Assembly (NCBI GenBank): GCA_948567375.1
Contig: OX419759.1
Location: 45,113,493 to 45,177,492, forward strand
Direction of reading: 5' to 3'
DNA: 64,000 nucleotides
DNA from: Lunularia cruciata
Taxonomy: Eukaryota; Streptophyta; Marchantiopsida; Lunulariales; Lunulariaceae
Below, one piece after another: positions 35,790 through 47,271 of this stretch. The notes under the pieces are model-generated. The model searched no databases, was not told the origin of the DNA, and worked only from the letters and a program-made list of their open reading frames with translations. The position numbers were made by a program, and so were the translations under genes. Numbering within the stretch: position 1 is the stretch's first letter; every line of letters starts with the position of its first letter.

Positions 35790-36640
35790 ATATATCATTT
35801 CTTCCCTTCATGGATTTTATTTCTATGGACTCTATGAAGATTCAGGCGAAGCTCAATGAGAATTTGCACACTCATATCCTTTCTAGCATCCTCACTGATG
35901 CGCCTTTACCTTATAGAGCTAGGATACTCTCTTGTGATAGGAAGGGAGCCGATGCTTGGCTTTATCCTCCCCTTTGATTGAGGACTTCCAGTTCACATCA
36001 GAGGAGTTCACCACTACTCTTAGACTTTGGCTAGGTCTACCACATCCAACACTCTTGGGTATACCGGACCAATGTTCATATGGTTCTCCATTTGATGCTA
36101 AAGGCATCCACATCTTACAATGTGCCATAGGAGGAGAGCCCACTAGAGTCCACGATACTATTAGAGATGCAATGGCCCAGATCCTATGATCTACTCGCTC
36201 ATAGATTCAAATTGAGTGATGGATGGTACTACCAAGGACACCTCACTAGAGGGTGCAAAAAAAAAGAAGATATTGTCACTTTCATCCCAACGCATGTTGT
36301 ATGATGTGGTGGTGGTGAACCCACTTTGACCAAACTCATTGGCACGAGCTAGCATCCAAGCATGAGCTGCAGCGGTCATTGCCACCAAGAGGAAGGAGGA
36401 CCACTATACTCCACGGCTTGCCTCTGACACCTTTGTCCCCTTAGCAATGGAGATCTTTGGCCATCTTCATCATCAATTGGATGGTCTCGTTTGAGAGGCA
36501 GCAAGGGGCTCACTACAGAGGAGAGGCGCTTTGGTTTTCTCACCTGCCATGCTTACCTCTTATTTAAGACAGAGTGTCTTTGTCACTCTATAGAGATCAC
36601 AGACTTTAGTCTTCATCGACAAGCATCAGAAGTGGGCGCT
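35790..36640 (+). pseudogene. C-terminal remnant of RT-bearing element (copy 2)
   Basis: Collinear with 2940-3850. Readable fragments include MDSMKIQAKLNENLHTHIL, ARILSCDRKGADAWLYPP, GGEPTRVHDTIRDAMAQIL and LAMEIFGHLHHQ, separated by stops and shifts. They correspond to the C-terminal part of the same kind of RT protein as at 52.4-54.4 kb, where an IATHDAIRDIVFAMA-like segment is present. It is not coding now. Confidence 0.6.
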
Positions 36641-36699
36641 CCTATCTCACCAACAGCACTCCCCTCATAGTTGCTTGACTTACCCTTTGAGGATCTCTA

Positions 36700-39600
36700 C
36701 CACACCATCCAGATATAGGTTCCCATATAGTTCTTTTTCTCATTATTTGTCTAGAGTACTCTACACAAGAATTTCATTTGGCTTTGCTCTCTAGCCTTAT
36801 TGCTCCTTTTCCTATAGCTTTAGGCTCTTTTTTCTCTTTTGCACCTTTTTTTGGGTTTGTATTCTTTTTCTTTCTTTCCTTTGGGGTATTTTATTAGGCC
36901 ATTGGCCATCAAAGCTTTCCTCCATCCACAATTTCAGATGTCTTCGTCTTTTAGTTTCCTACTTCAATTTTATTTTTCATTATTACATATCTTTATGTTT
37001 CCATATCTTTTAGTCCTCGTCAACTTGTCTCATAAAACGTTTACTCTCGTTCACAAGTTTGCATTACTCTTTACAAGTTTGCCTTACTCTTCAATCAAAA
37101 CTGGGAGTGGTTTAAAAGACTTATTAGCAGCCATGCAGATGGGACGTATCAACTTGTTGAGATGACTAGTTGAGCGCATGGATGTGGCAAAATGCGTGGA
37201 ATGAATGTTTTTTATTTATTGAGTTTATATGATCGAATTCATTCATTCATTCAACAATATAAATGATGTAACACAGTTATCTATCTGATTTCAAGAATCC
37301 ATATACATTTGCAGTACGAGTGCAGTACAAGGATTCTGATAAATCTTTTGGCCAACTTGTCTGTCTTATAAAGATACAATGTCAACTTGGGAGTAGGAGT
37401 AGGTTTTGTACAGGAACTTGTATATATGCAAGACAACTTTATATATATATAATACTGAAAAAAATTAATAGCGATATGACAGGTGAATATGATCTACTAG
37501 ACCAAGAATTTATCTCAAGCAGATGACCTGCATTCGCTCCTAGCAAGCATCATTTGGTGATTAATATCTATAATTAATATGGACTAATGCAATATGATCA
37601 AGACTCAATTTTATATATAAAAGGTGATCAAATATACCTTGCTGCAATTTGATAAATTACATATCGAGCTCCTTGATGTAGTGTAAAGTAAATTTATATT
37701 ATATATCAATATTTGGTACACTACTATTCCTGAACTTTTCATTCTAGTTTGTGGTGTGTGTATTACCACCATTGATTTGACGATACATATACTCTGATGG
37801 GCCCTCGTGAAGTCCATGGGGATAAGCTTGATAACTTGCCCGGCACAAAAACGGACCTTTGAATAATATAAATTGGGAACTGATATCTCCACACCTCCAA
37901 ACATATTATATATACACCAAAACAATCACTTACCGTAACTTCTTAGGACTGGGCCTGGCAACTCGTGAGGATGGAATGCTGGTTCCGTGAGCGTCTCTCT
38001 CTATGATCTTGATGTTGGGTGTTGTAGAGACCAGAGTGAAAGTAGACTACAAGAAGGTTTAATTCCGGTTCTATGATACTGGATTTTTATGTGCAAATTT
38101 TCAAAAGGGGTGTGAAAATTGAGTGTTTTGGTATATACATAACATATTGAAGGATGTGGAAATACCAATTCTCTTAAAATTTGGAATAGAAAGCCCACAA
38201 GTTTGCAAAGCGTGGTCCTGAAATCCAGAGCAGCTGAAGGAAGTGAGTGGCAATAAGGTGGAAAACTCAGCCGATGCTGCTTTGTATCATGGGCTGTGTA
38301 GCTTGCTCTGTGGATAGCATAGAGTTAAGAGTACTCATCGAATGCAGAACCTTCAGTTGAACGATGAAATCTTGCCCTGCAATAGAATGAAATATAATAG
38401 AATACTCAACTTGGTTGTATTGTGCTACAGTAACATCTTGCGGGCCACCGGATGCATATGTACTGGACAAGACGTCTCGGATTAACTCATCGGAAATTAG
38501 AATGGTAGTAAACATGGCGAGATGCAATCACTTCAAACACATGTCATGCAGCTCGACTAAAGGGCTATATGAGCTAAGTTATAGTTTCTCATTATGTATA
38601 TATGAAAATTCCACACTCTCCATAAAGGTATCATTACGAACATACAAAATGTATATATCAGTTCAATAGTAAAATATTAATTTTGTAATATTAAAAAATT
38701 TATGTACTTATTTACAAGAATGGATGAAGAAATGAAATTTGCTAAAAATTATGATTGGATTCATTTAGAATTTTATATTAAAGAAAAATTCTAACACATG
38801 ACTAATTTAAAACTCCGTTGAGTAGGTTAAAATTTTAAACATAAAATTGAAAATCCTCTTACCTTCTAATAAGATTCTCGACTTAAAATTGGTATGATTT
38901 ATGTTTGTTACAAGAAACCCTCTCTGGGTTTTAATTGACCACTGCATTTATATTTATTTTACATGAAAGGATTTCTCACTTTATCTATGCAAGACATAAA
39001 TATTCCTTAAAACCTTAGTTTTAATTAAAATTGGACATTTTACCTATATACGTTCGCTTGTCTAGTTCAAACGTATATTTCATACTTCTTCCCAAAGAAT
39101 ATAATTTTATTAAATAAATAAATCAAAGTGATATGTTTTGTGTATATTGATATGCTTTCTTGATGACTAATTCCTTGATAATTGATTTGGTACAATCTAC
39201 CTAGTTCATGGCGGGGTGGATGCTTTAGGTACTTAAATAAGCGTAATACTAAATGAAAAAAAATAGAATAATATCCTAAGTAAACTAAGATTTTTGTAAG
39301 TCTATTAGTTTACATTTAGGTATATTTTATATTGTATTTAGTATATCTTATATTTGAGGTATTTGTGCATTATGAAATATTTCATTTCTCAAATTAATAC
39401 TGTTATTTTCAAAACTTTTCATTAACTTTGAAGGAAATAGTATCTCTAATAGCTAATAGCTTTTCTTTGAGTTATTTTAATGACTTTCACTTCTTTTTAT
39501 CTGTACTTTAATTTCTTTCTATTTCTGTTAATTTAATCTTAAAGTTTTACAATTCAAATGTTTTTTTAATTCTAAGGTGATACTTTATTGGAACTTGAGA

Positions 39601-40310
39601 TACATGTCTTTGAAATCCTAAAGTCATATATTTAATTTGAAGTAAAATAAATATAGCCTCCTTTGAATAAAATATGTGAAATATTCTCACATGGACCGAG
39701 ATGAATCATTGTAGAGTAATTAACTATTATTATCTAACTCACAATATAACCTACTCAGTAATAGTTTGAAGTAACTGAATCATTTCAAGGTAACCAATCA
39801 TAATTATCTAAAGAAATATTCTATACCAAACTTATAAGCAATATTATCCAAAATATAAAGTGATCTTAAAGAGTAAAATGGATATTACATAAGCATAGTT
39901 ATAACTAGTATAAATTTTTCAATTTCTGCGCACATTATTTTTCTCAATGTAACCATATGGTTCATTCTACTAGCTTTACATATTTCTTCTCTCTACAGTC
40001 ACACCCCTAATTAAATATACCGTGTAGAATAGACAAAGTAGATAAATTTCTAATTGTGAAAGAGTGGTTCTTTCATTCCTTCTTTCACAAGATAAATTTC
40101 TAAAATTAGAGATTAAATTTCTAATTGTACTAAGGTATCTGGAATCTAGTGCAATACAGTTTGATCCGCAGTGAAAGATGAGGATGAAGATGGAGGGGAT
40201 TGAGTGAGAGTAACAAGCAAAGCAGGTTGCATCACTTGAAATGATGCAATGTACTCTAAATTGAGTAGATTACTTTCAGTATCGATGGCATAACTTATGG
40301 AAAAGTGAGT
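36700..40310. other. AT-rich spacer, no gene called
   Basis: 38,650-40,100 is very AT-rich. A minus-strand frame at 38,267-38,527 (contains YSIIFHSIAGQDFIVQLKV) and one at 40,146-40,427 are open but lack partners or known motifs. I leave both uncalled. Confidence 0.45.
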
Positions 40311-40315
40311 AATTA

Positions 40316-41276
40316 TTGGGTAAAGACCAAGGAGTAAAGACCCATGTGGGAAGGATGCAAAAGGACTATGATTGGACCACTTGGGATGCACACTTGAGAC
40401 GAGAAACCACATTGATAGCAATGACACTCGGGATTGCGCACGCTTCTTCTATCCCTTGGTTGATCATTCCAGGGATACCGATCGAGTCATGGAAGTGGTT
40501 GGTTTCTCAAGCGTGTTGCATTTTGGGGTTATTTGAGACTAGTTTTCCATATCCACATCTATTCCATAGGCTACCCCATACACTCTATGATGAGGCTAGA
40601 CAGGCTTTTCGCCTACCACTTGATTGTTTGGCACGTGATCCCTTGGACAAGTTAGCATGGTTCCTATTCCTCTTACTCCCTCAATGGTGTCTTTGTTATG
40701 CTAGAGAAGGACATGCAAGGCATAGAGAGGTGGTTGCTAGATTTTATCAATTTTGAGTGGAGGATTGGGCGGTCCTTCAAGAGGAGTACGTGAGGGCTAC
40801 ATGATTTAGGAGACAGGCATCGCCATAGGATACCACAAATTCCACTTGATTACAACGGTGTAGGATATTGGGTTAGGCGGGAGAGTTTAGTAGAGCAGCT
40901 CGAGCATTACACCCTTTGTCTATTGCGAGTCCTACTAATGAGACTATCTCTTCCCTACGCTCACTACATCCTATAGCAGTAGAAGGCCTAGCACTAGAGG
41001 TCTTAGATTATCAGCCTAAGCAGCCTTTATGTCTTGATAGGTCGCTATTTGCACAAGCATTGTACACTGCCCCTCACCTTTCCTCAAGAGGCTTGTCAAG
41101 GATAGTTTATGAGCACCTTAGAGATTGCTTCCAGGTAGATGATCCTTCTAGTGGTTTTACCGACTTGTTTCAGGTGGTTGTAGTAGTAGCAAGAGGAGAC
41201 ATTCCTATGTCTATTATTTGGGTATTAGGTGCTAGTCGACTTCTTGTGATGGAGAAGGACACGGGCATACAAGTTT
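40316..41276 (+). pseudogene. RT-bearing element, 5' half (interrupted by nested gypsy elements)
   Basis: Two open stretches (40,316-40,756 and 40,916-41,270) with broken sequence between. The second has features of the region just before the RT core in this family: a LDRSLF..ALYTAPHLSSRG segment, then YEHLRDCF, then ARGDIP and LGASRLLVMEKDTG. It stops abruptly where gypsy LTR sequence begins at about 41,277. The continuation, starting LQHCSHF..HLNPHQFGVAT, is found at 52,375 onward, more than 11 kb away. Confidence 0.75.
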
Positions 41277-41512
41277 TATACAAGGCCCTTGAGAAGCTTC
41301 TCAAGAAGCTTCCTTCTAGAAGCTGCCTACTTGACGTGCAAGCTAAGCTAGTTGGAAGCTTTTAGAAGCTACTTACTTGCGCTGCAAGCTAAGCTAGTCG
41401 AGAAGCTTCCCAAGAAGCTTCCTAGATACTTCTAGAATATTCTAGGCTAATTTGTCTTATGTGCTACTTCGTAAGTCCGACTAAATTCTTTGCTAAACTC
41501 CGTATTGTTACA
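41277..41512 (-). repeat. Left (3') LTR of element B, truncated
   Basis: Reverse-orientation LTR whose start (TGTAACAATACGG read on the minus strand) is at 41,512. It lacks about 130-180 bases of its far end when compared with the 51,950-52,370 copy. Its heat-shock-type motif is mutated here (GAAGCTTTTAGAAGC near 41,353). Confidence 0.85.
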
Positions 41513-41639
41513 TATTCCCCCGCCGCTAGTTGGTGATGTCTTCGTTGCCAATGAAGCTTCGAATTCTTGGATGGCAGTCTATGTATTATGGAGGTGAGAA
41601 AGAGGTTCACATGTGGCATCATGAAGGTGATGCCCTTTC
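41513..41639 (-). pseudogene. Element B: chromodomain end and polypurine tract, severed by A
   Basis: The reverse complement reads as the last part of the pol gene (TTCATGATGCCACATGTGAA, then a purine-rich GGCGGGGGAATA beside the LTR). Its missing upstream part resumes at 47,272. Bases 41,635-41,639 are CTTTC, the left copy of the target-site duplication of A. Confidence 0.85.
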
Positions 41640-42051
41640 TGTAACAATATGGAGTTTAGCAATGAAGTTAGTCGGGCTTACGAAGTAGCACATAAGACAA
41701 AGTAGCCTAGAATATTCCGGAAGTATCTAGGAAGCTTCTTAGGAAGTTTCACGACTAGCTTAGCTTGCACCTCAAGTAAGTAGCTTCTAGAAGGAAGCTT
41801 CTAGAACCTTCCAATTGGCTTAGCTTGCACGCCAAGTAGGCGACTTCTAGAAGGAAGCTTCTTGAGAAGCTTCCTAGTTAACTTGGCTTGCACTCTAAGG
41901 AAGCTTCTTGAGAAGCTTCTCAAGGGCCTTGTATGCTACCTATAATTACCAAAGCCAAAGCTCATGCTAGGCATTCGTAGTTTTCCTCATTCAAGTGTCC
42001 CAATGTGAGTTTCCATTCTCCTATTTCTCTCCTTGGATTTGGTCTTTTACA
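41640..42051 (+). repeat. Element A 5' LTR
   Basis: Starts TGTAACAATATGG and ends TTTTACA. It contains a four-unit heat-shock-element consensus at 41,794-41,811 (GAAGCTTCTAGAACCTTC) and many GAAGCTTC palindromes. Confidence 0.95.
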
Positions 42052-42065
42052 CTAGTATCAGAGCA
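42052..42065 (+). promoter_or_regulatory. Element A primer-binding site (initiator tRNA-Met)
   Basis: CTAGTATCAGAGC lies directly after the LTR. The standard sequence complementary to plant initiator tRNA-Met is TGGTATCAGAGC. The equivalent site of element B is a perfect match. Confidence 0.8.
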
Positions 42066-42312
42066 GGAATGGGATGGATGGAATTTATGGACCACCAAAT
42101 CCACTTCCACCAAACCATTGGGATTTTTGCATCCAAATACTACCCAAGCATCATTTCACACAGTTCATCACCTCGCACTTTGGACAAGATTTTTTGCACA
42201 TGATCACCATATCTTAGGAACCCTTGGTGCTTCAGATTGTAACTTATGGAGAACAATGGATGTGCTGTTAATAAATTAGATAGATTGGGAGTGGTGTGAT
42301 AGAGGAGCAACC

Positions 42313-43250
42313 ATGGCGGAAATACCTGATGTTATCCTTGCTATGCAACAACAAATCAAGCACCTTACTCGATTGTTGGATGAACAAGATCTTTGATGAC
42401 AAGAGCAGGTGGAGAGAGTACCAATCTGAGAAGGAGAAGATCGGATCAGATTCCCTAAACCCAAGGTATTTGAAGGCAAGAATCTCCCCGGTGCAATGGA
42501 GAATTTTGTGTTTGATTGTGAATGTTATTTTGAAGCTACCAATCTACAAGACGAGAGAAAACAAATTCTCTTGGCTTCTAGCCAATTGGATGGAGTAGCA
42601 AAGCTATGGTGGAGATTCCGAGTGGAGCAAGCCAAACGATAAATGGTTACACCAATCTTGACATGGGCAGAATTCAAGAGCACAATAATTAGTCGGTTCC
42701 AAGCTATAAATGCCACACAAGCTGCACGTGATAAGTTGGCAGAGTTGAAACAGATTTGCTCTGTAAGAAGTTATATCATGCAGTTCCAAAACACCATCAT
42801 GCAAATTCCATATATATTGGAAGGTGAAGCTCTGGATCGATTTGTGAGGGGCTTGAAGGCGAGAACCAAATTAGAGGTAACCATGCGAGAGCCACAACAC
42901 TTGGAGGAAGCCATGCGGTTGGCCGAACGTTTTGATTCCTTGGTGGCAACAACTTGGTCTCGACCTCGACCTCCACAAAGCCTACCAATACACTACACAC
43001 AAGTGGAGGAGCAAGCACCAATGGAGATTGATGCAATTCAACAAAGACCACTTGGCACAGCAGATAGGGAGAAACTACAATAAAATGGTGGTTGTTTTTA
43101 TTGTCACCAGTTGGTGCATTGCATTGCTGAATGTCCACTCAAAAATGGACGACCTTGACAAGTTGCCCAAGTGGAGGTTGTGGAGCGGAATGATCAGGGA
43201 AACAAAGAATCCCAATAGGAGAATTCGAGCCACCTATTGGGAGCTTGATT
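42313..43250 (+). pseudogene. Element A gag
   Basis: Begins ATGGCGGAAATACC (MAEIPDVILAMQQQIKHLT). It is broken by stops near 42,396 and 42,640. A capsid-like region follows (TWAEFKSTIISRFQAI; LKQICSVRSYIMQF; RFVRGLKARTKLEV) and then a CCHC zinc knuckle, CFYCHQLVHCIAEC, at about 43,095-43,136. Its normal job is to package the element RNA. Confidence 0.85.
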
Positions 43251-43259
43251 AGTTCTAAT

Positions 43260-45290
43260 GGGATTGAAGGCTCGGCCTATCCAAGTTTGCTTCACTTGCA
43301 AGGTATGATATCTAATCGGGGTTGTAGGATTTTGGTTGATTCTGAAGTTCAGAGAATTGCATGTCTATGCAAGTAGCAAAGGAATTGGGTATTCCTATCA
43401 AATCAATGATTGGAAGTAGTTTGATGATAGCGGATGGTAGAAAGGGTTTTGCATTCCGCACCTCGCATCCTGTTACCTTCAAGATTGGGAAGGAGTATTT
43501 GGAGTGTATGAGGTTTGTAGTAGCACCTCTACACTATGATATCATTCTGGGTCTACCTTGGCTTGAACGTCATAAGGTTCAATTTGATTGGACCCGATGC
43601 GAAATTCAAGTACAACACCAAGGTAGGAATTTCCGATTAGGTTGTCTGGCACCTCTGAGTAAGACACCTAAGAATAGTCAGTCCCAAGATGGGAAATTTG
43701 TCAAGAAGGTAGCCATAGAGCAAACCTTGAAGGAAGTGGAGTCCCCAGATGGGAAGTTTGCAAAGAAGGCAACCATGGAGTAGGCTTGGAAGAGAGATGA
43801 GTCCCTAGAAGGGAAGTTTGTTAGTAAAGCAGCCATAGAGCAAGCTTTAGAGGAAGATAAGTCTGTATTTGCAATGTGGATCAAGCCGATTGCACAAGAC
43901 CAATCTGTGGAGGACCAAGAGCCTCATCAAGTAATGGTTGATTAGATAGTTAAAGAGTTTGTTGACGTGTTTCCGGATGATTTGCCAAAGGGATTATCCT
44001 CTGATTGAGGTATGCCCTTCAAGATAAAGTTATTGCCAAGGAGTACTCCAGTGAGTAGACCGATCTATCGGCTCTCACCAAAGGAGTTGGAGGAGTTGCG
44101 AATAATACTTACAGAGTTGTTGGAGAAGGACTTCATATGACATAGTACCTCTCCTTGGGGAGCACCAATACTATTTGTTCCAAAGAAGGATGGAGGACTT
44201 TGTTTCTGTATTGATTATCTTGGGCTCAATAAGCTAACCGTGAAGAATACATATCCCTTGCCTCGGATCGATGACTTGCTTGATCAACTAAGTGGAGCAT
44301 GTTACTTTTCCAAGTTGGATCTTTGCAGCGGCTATTGGCAAATTCTGATTGATAGAGAGGATGTGCAAAAGACTGCCTTTTGCACAAGGTATAGGCGTTT
44401 TGAGTGGAGAGTTTTACCTTTCTGACTCACTAATGCTCCAACAGTCTTCATGGATCAGATGCATCGGGTGTTGGATGGACTATTGGATCGGTCAGTGGTG
44501 GTGTTCTTGGATGATATCTTAATATATAGCAAGACAGAGGTAGAACACGTGAATCATGTGCAAGAAGTCCTAAGATGACTACGACAATGGAAATTTTACT
44601 GCAAGAAGTCGAAGTGTACCTTTTGGCAGAAGGAGGTTACCTTCTTGGGTCATAAGATCTCCTCAGAGGAGATCAAGATGGAAGAAGAGAAGATCAAGGC
44701 CATTACTAATTGGCCTACCTCAAAGGATGCTATAGAAGTACGGGCATTCAATGGATTGGCCAGTTTTTACCGGCGGTTCATCCACTACTATGCTCATGTG
44801 GCTGCACCATTGACTGACCTCTTGGGAAAGAACTCGAGCTTCCAATGGAACACCAAGCATGAAGAAGCATTCCAAAAGTTGAAACATATGGTGTCTTCAA
44901 GACCCATTCTTCAACCATATGATCCTCAACTACCTTGTGTGGTTGATTTTTATGCTTCTAACTTTGCAATTGGAGTTGTGTTGCAACAAGAATTCCCAAA
45001 TGGACTACATCCCATTGCCTTTGTGTCTCACCGACTAAATACAGCTGAAAAAATTACTTTGCTTGAGATCGGGAACAACTTGCAATGGTATATGCCACCA
45101 AGGTATGGAGGCATTATCTCTTGGAGAAACAAATGATCATGCGAACTGATCACAAGCCATTGTTACAAACCTTACACCTGGAGCACATGAAGAGTGGACA
45201 TCATCGATGGGAAGAGCAACTCCAATTGTTTGACATCAAACTTGAGTATAAACCAGGTCGGTTCCATGTCATCCCTAATGCTCTATCATG
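43260..45290 (+). pseudogene. Element A protease, reverse transcriptase and RNase H
   Basis: Protease-like region at about 43,320-43,600. RT at 43,990-44,760 with [43 protein letters not shown] and the catalytic [12 protein letters not shown]. RNase H at about 44,800-45,290 (VVDFYASNFAIGVVLQQ; MRTDHKPLLQTLHLE; PGRFHVIPNALS). Stops include TGA at 44,006-44,008 and 44,138-44,140, TGA within PF*LTNAP near 44,423, and TAG within VD*IV near 43,945. Confidence 0.9.
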
Positions 45291-45299
45291 ATGACCTGA

Positions 45300-46830
45300 T
45301 TTGAAGTCTCTTCTTCTCATCGCGGTAGCAATTACGATGGTGTCAATTGACCCCAAGATCCATAACGAGTTTTTGTTAGCTCTACAACAAGATCCCTTCT
45401 TCCAAATGGTACATGGTCGTCTAACAATAGGTGACAAGGAGTACAACACCTTCTCCTTCAAGGAAGGCCTTCTATTCCACGCGGACCAGATCTATGTTCC
45501 AGCCAAAGGTGATCTTCGACTTGTGCGCCTTCAAGAAGCCCATGATTTACCCATCACTGGTCACATGGGTGTGGACAAGACCTTGGGTACACTCCAACGT
45601 CAATGGTGGTGGCCCAACATGACACAAGATGCTCGAGAATTTGTCCAATCGTGTGAGAGCTGCCAATGTAACAAGGCCAGCAACCAGAAGCCGAGTGGAC
45701 TCCTTCAACCACTCGCCATTCCATCCACTCTTGGGAGCATGTGAGCTTGGATCTCATCACATCTTTGCCAAAGACAAAACAAGGACATACCACCATGGTG
45801 GTGTTTGTGGATAAGCTTAGTAAGCAAATCCACTTAGCACCAACCTGTGATACCGTGGATGCTCCAACCTTAATGCAAATCTACTTCGACAATGTCTTCA
45901 AGCATCATGGGATGCCACGCGTACTCATCTCCGACCGTGATCCTTGATTTACCATGAAGTTTTGGCAAGCACTCTTCCAAACACTCGGCACCAAGCTTGC
46001 TTTGTCCACGGCCTATCATCCTCAAACTGATGGAAAAACCAAACGTGCCAATCATACATTGGAGGATATGTTGCGTGCCTTTATCAATGTCCACCATACC
46101 AATTGGGATGAATGTCTTGTTACTGCAGAATTTGCCTACAACAATTCCAAACAAGCAAGCACCGGATTCTCTCCTTTCTTTCTCAATTTTAGCCAAGATC
46201 CGCTTGTTCTAGATTCTCTTCTTGCTCCTCCTCCATCTCAAGTTCCTCATACTTCCACATTCTTGACCACTATATCCCAATCTCTCCAACAAGCCAAGTC
46301 TCACCTCCTTGTTGCTCAGAATCGCCAAAAAAAATATGCGGACCACCATTGTCGTGATCTCACCTTTGAAGTCAATGATAAAGTCATGTTATCCTCCAAT
46401 AACCTCCCTCTCCAACTTGATACCCAAGTTTGTAAACTTGTTCCTAATTGGATAGGACCCTTTGATATCACCCAAATTGTCTCTCTTGTTGCTTATGGAC
46501 TTGCCTTGCCTTGTCACATGCATATCTATCATGTCTTTTATGTTTCCAAGTTGAAACCCTTTGTTCCTAACCCCTCTTCCTTTTCCTCTTGAGTCCAACC
46601 TCCTCCTCTTCCTGTCCCTATCAATGATCATGAGGAGTACGAAGTTGATTGTATCTTGGCGCGTCGCCATATTCAACGAGTCCATTGCCAACATACGGAG
46701 TACAAGGTCCTTTGGAAAGAGTATCCCCTTCATGATGCCACATAGGAACCTCTTTCCCACCTCTAGAATGCATAGACGGCCATCCAAGAATTCAAAGCTT
46801 CATTGGTGACGAAGACGTCACCAACTAGCG
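45300..46830 (+). pseudogene. Element A integrase and chromodomain
   Basis: Zinc-binding HHCC region at 45,535-45,660 (HDLPITGHMGVDKTL; SCESCQ). Catalytic core at 45,740-46,200 (SLDLITSLPKTKQGHTTMVV; ALSTAYHPQTDGKTKRANH; AEFAYNNSKQASTGFSPF). GPY/F-type module near 46,450 (NWIGPFDITQIV). Chromodomain at about 46,635-46,810 (EYEVDCILARRHI; YKVLWKEYPLHDAT*EPL). The Trp of ATWEP is a TAG stop. A core frame of 212 codons (45,954-46,592) is still open. The chromodomain targets insertion to marked chromatin in this clade. Confidence 0.9.
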
Positions 46831-46841
46831 GCGGGGGAATA

Positions 46842-47266
46842 TGTAACAATATGGAGTTTAGCGACAAAGTTAGTCGGGCTTATGAAGTAGCACATAAGAC
46901 AAAGTAACCTAGAATATTCCATAAGTATCTAGGAAGCTTCTTGGGAAGCTTCCCGGCTAGCTTAGCTTGCACCTCAAGTAAGTAGCTTCTAGAAGGAAGC
47001 TTCTAGAAGCTTCCAACTAGTGTAGCTTGCACGCCAAGTAGACAACTTCTAGAAGAAAGCTTCTTGAGAAGCTTCCTAGTTAACTTGGCTTGCACTCTAA
47101 GAAAGCGGTTTGAGGAAGCTCCTTGAGAAGCTTCTCAAGGGCCTTGTATGCTACCTATTAATACCAAAGCCAAAGCTCATGCTAGGCATTTGTAGTTTCC
47201 CTCATTCAAGTGTCCCAATGTGGGTTTCTATTCTCCTATTTCTCTCCTCGTATTCGGTCCTTTACA
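46842..47266 (+). repeat. Element A 3' LTR
   Basis: TGTAACAATATGG to CCTTTACA. It contains a perfect heat-shock-element consensus at 46,996-47,013 (GAAGCTTCTAGAAGCTTC). It is followed at once by CTTTC, the right target-site duplication. Confidence 0.95.
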
Positions 47267-47271
47267 CTTTC

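Larger units (their letters stand above)
41640..47266 (+). mobile_element. Element A: chromovirus-type Ty3/gypsy retrotransposon, 5.6 kb
   Basis: Bounded by LTRs at 41,640-42,051 and 46,842-47,266, each TGTAACAATATGG to TTTACA, and by the direct repeat CTTTC at 41,635-41,639 and 47,267-47,271. Order is LTR, primer-binding site, gag with zinc knuckle, protease, RT, RNase H, integrase, chromodomain, polypurine tract (GCGGCGGGGGAATA), LTR. The LTRs differ at several percent of positions by eye and the coding region has many stops, so it is an old and immobile copy. It sits inside the chromodomain coding region of the related element B. Confidence 0.95.

Noticed and set aside
38267-38527. 86-codon minus-strand frame (YSIIFHSIAGQDFIVQLKV)
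   Set aside because: Looks protein-like but I cannot name a family or find neighbouring exons; the similar-looking frame at 40,146-40,427 could not be aligned convincingly.
41277-41512. Dense GAAGCTTC palindromes as a possible CRISPR-like or satellite array
   Set aside because: They are internal structure of the gypsy LTR, present in every LTR copy here, with no uniform repeat-spacer pattern.
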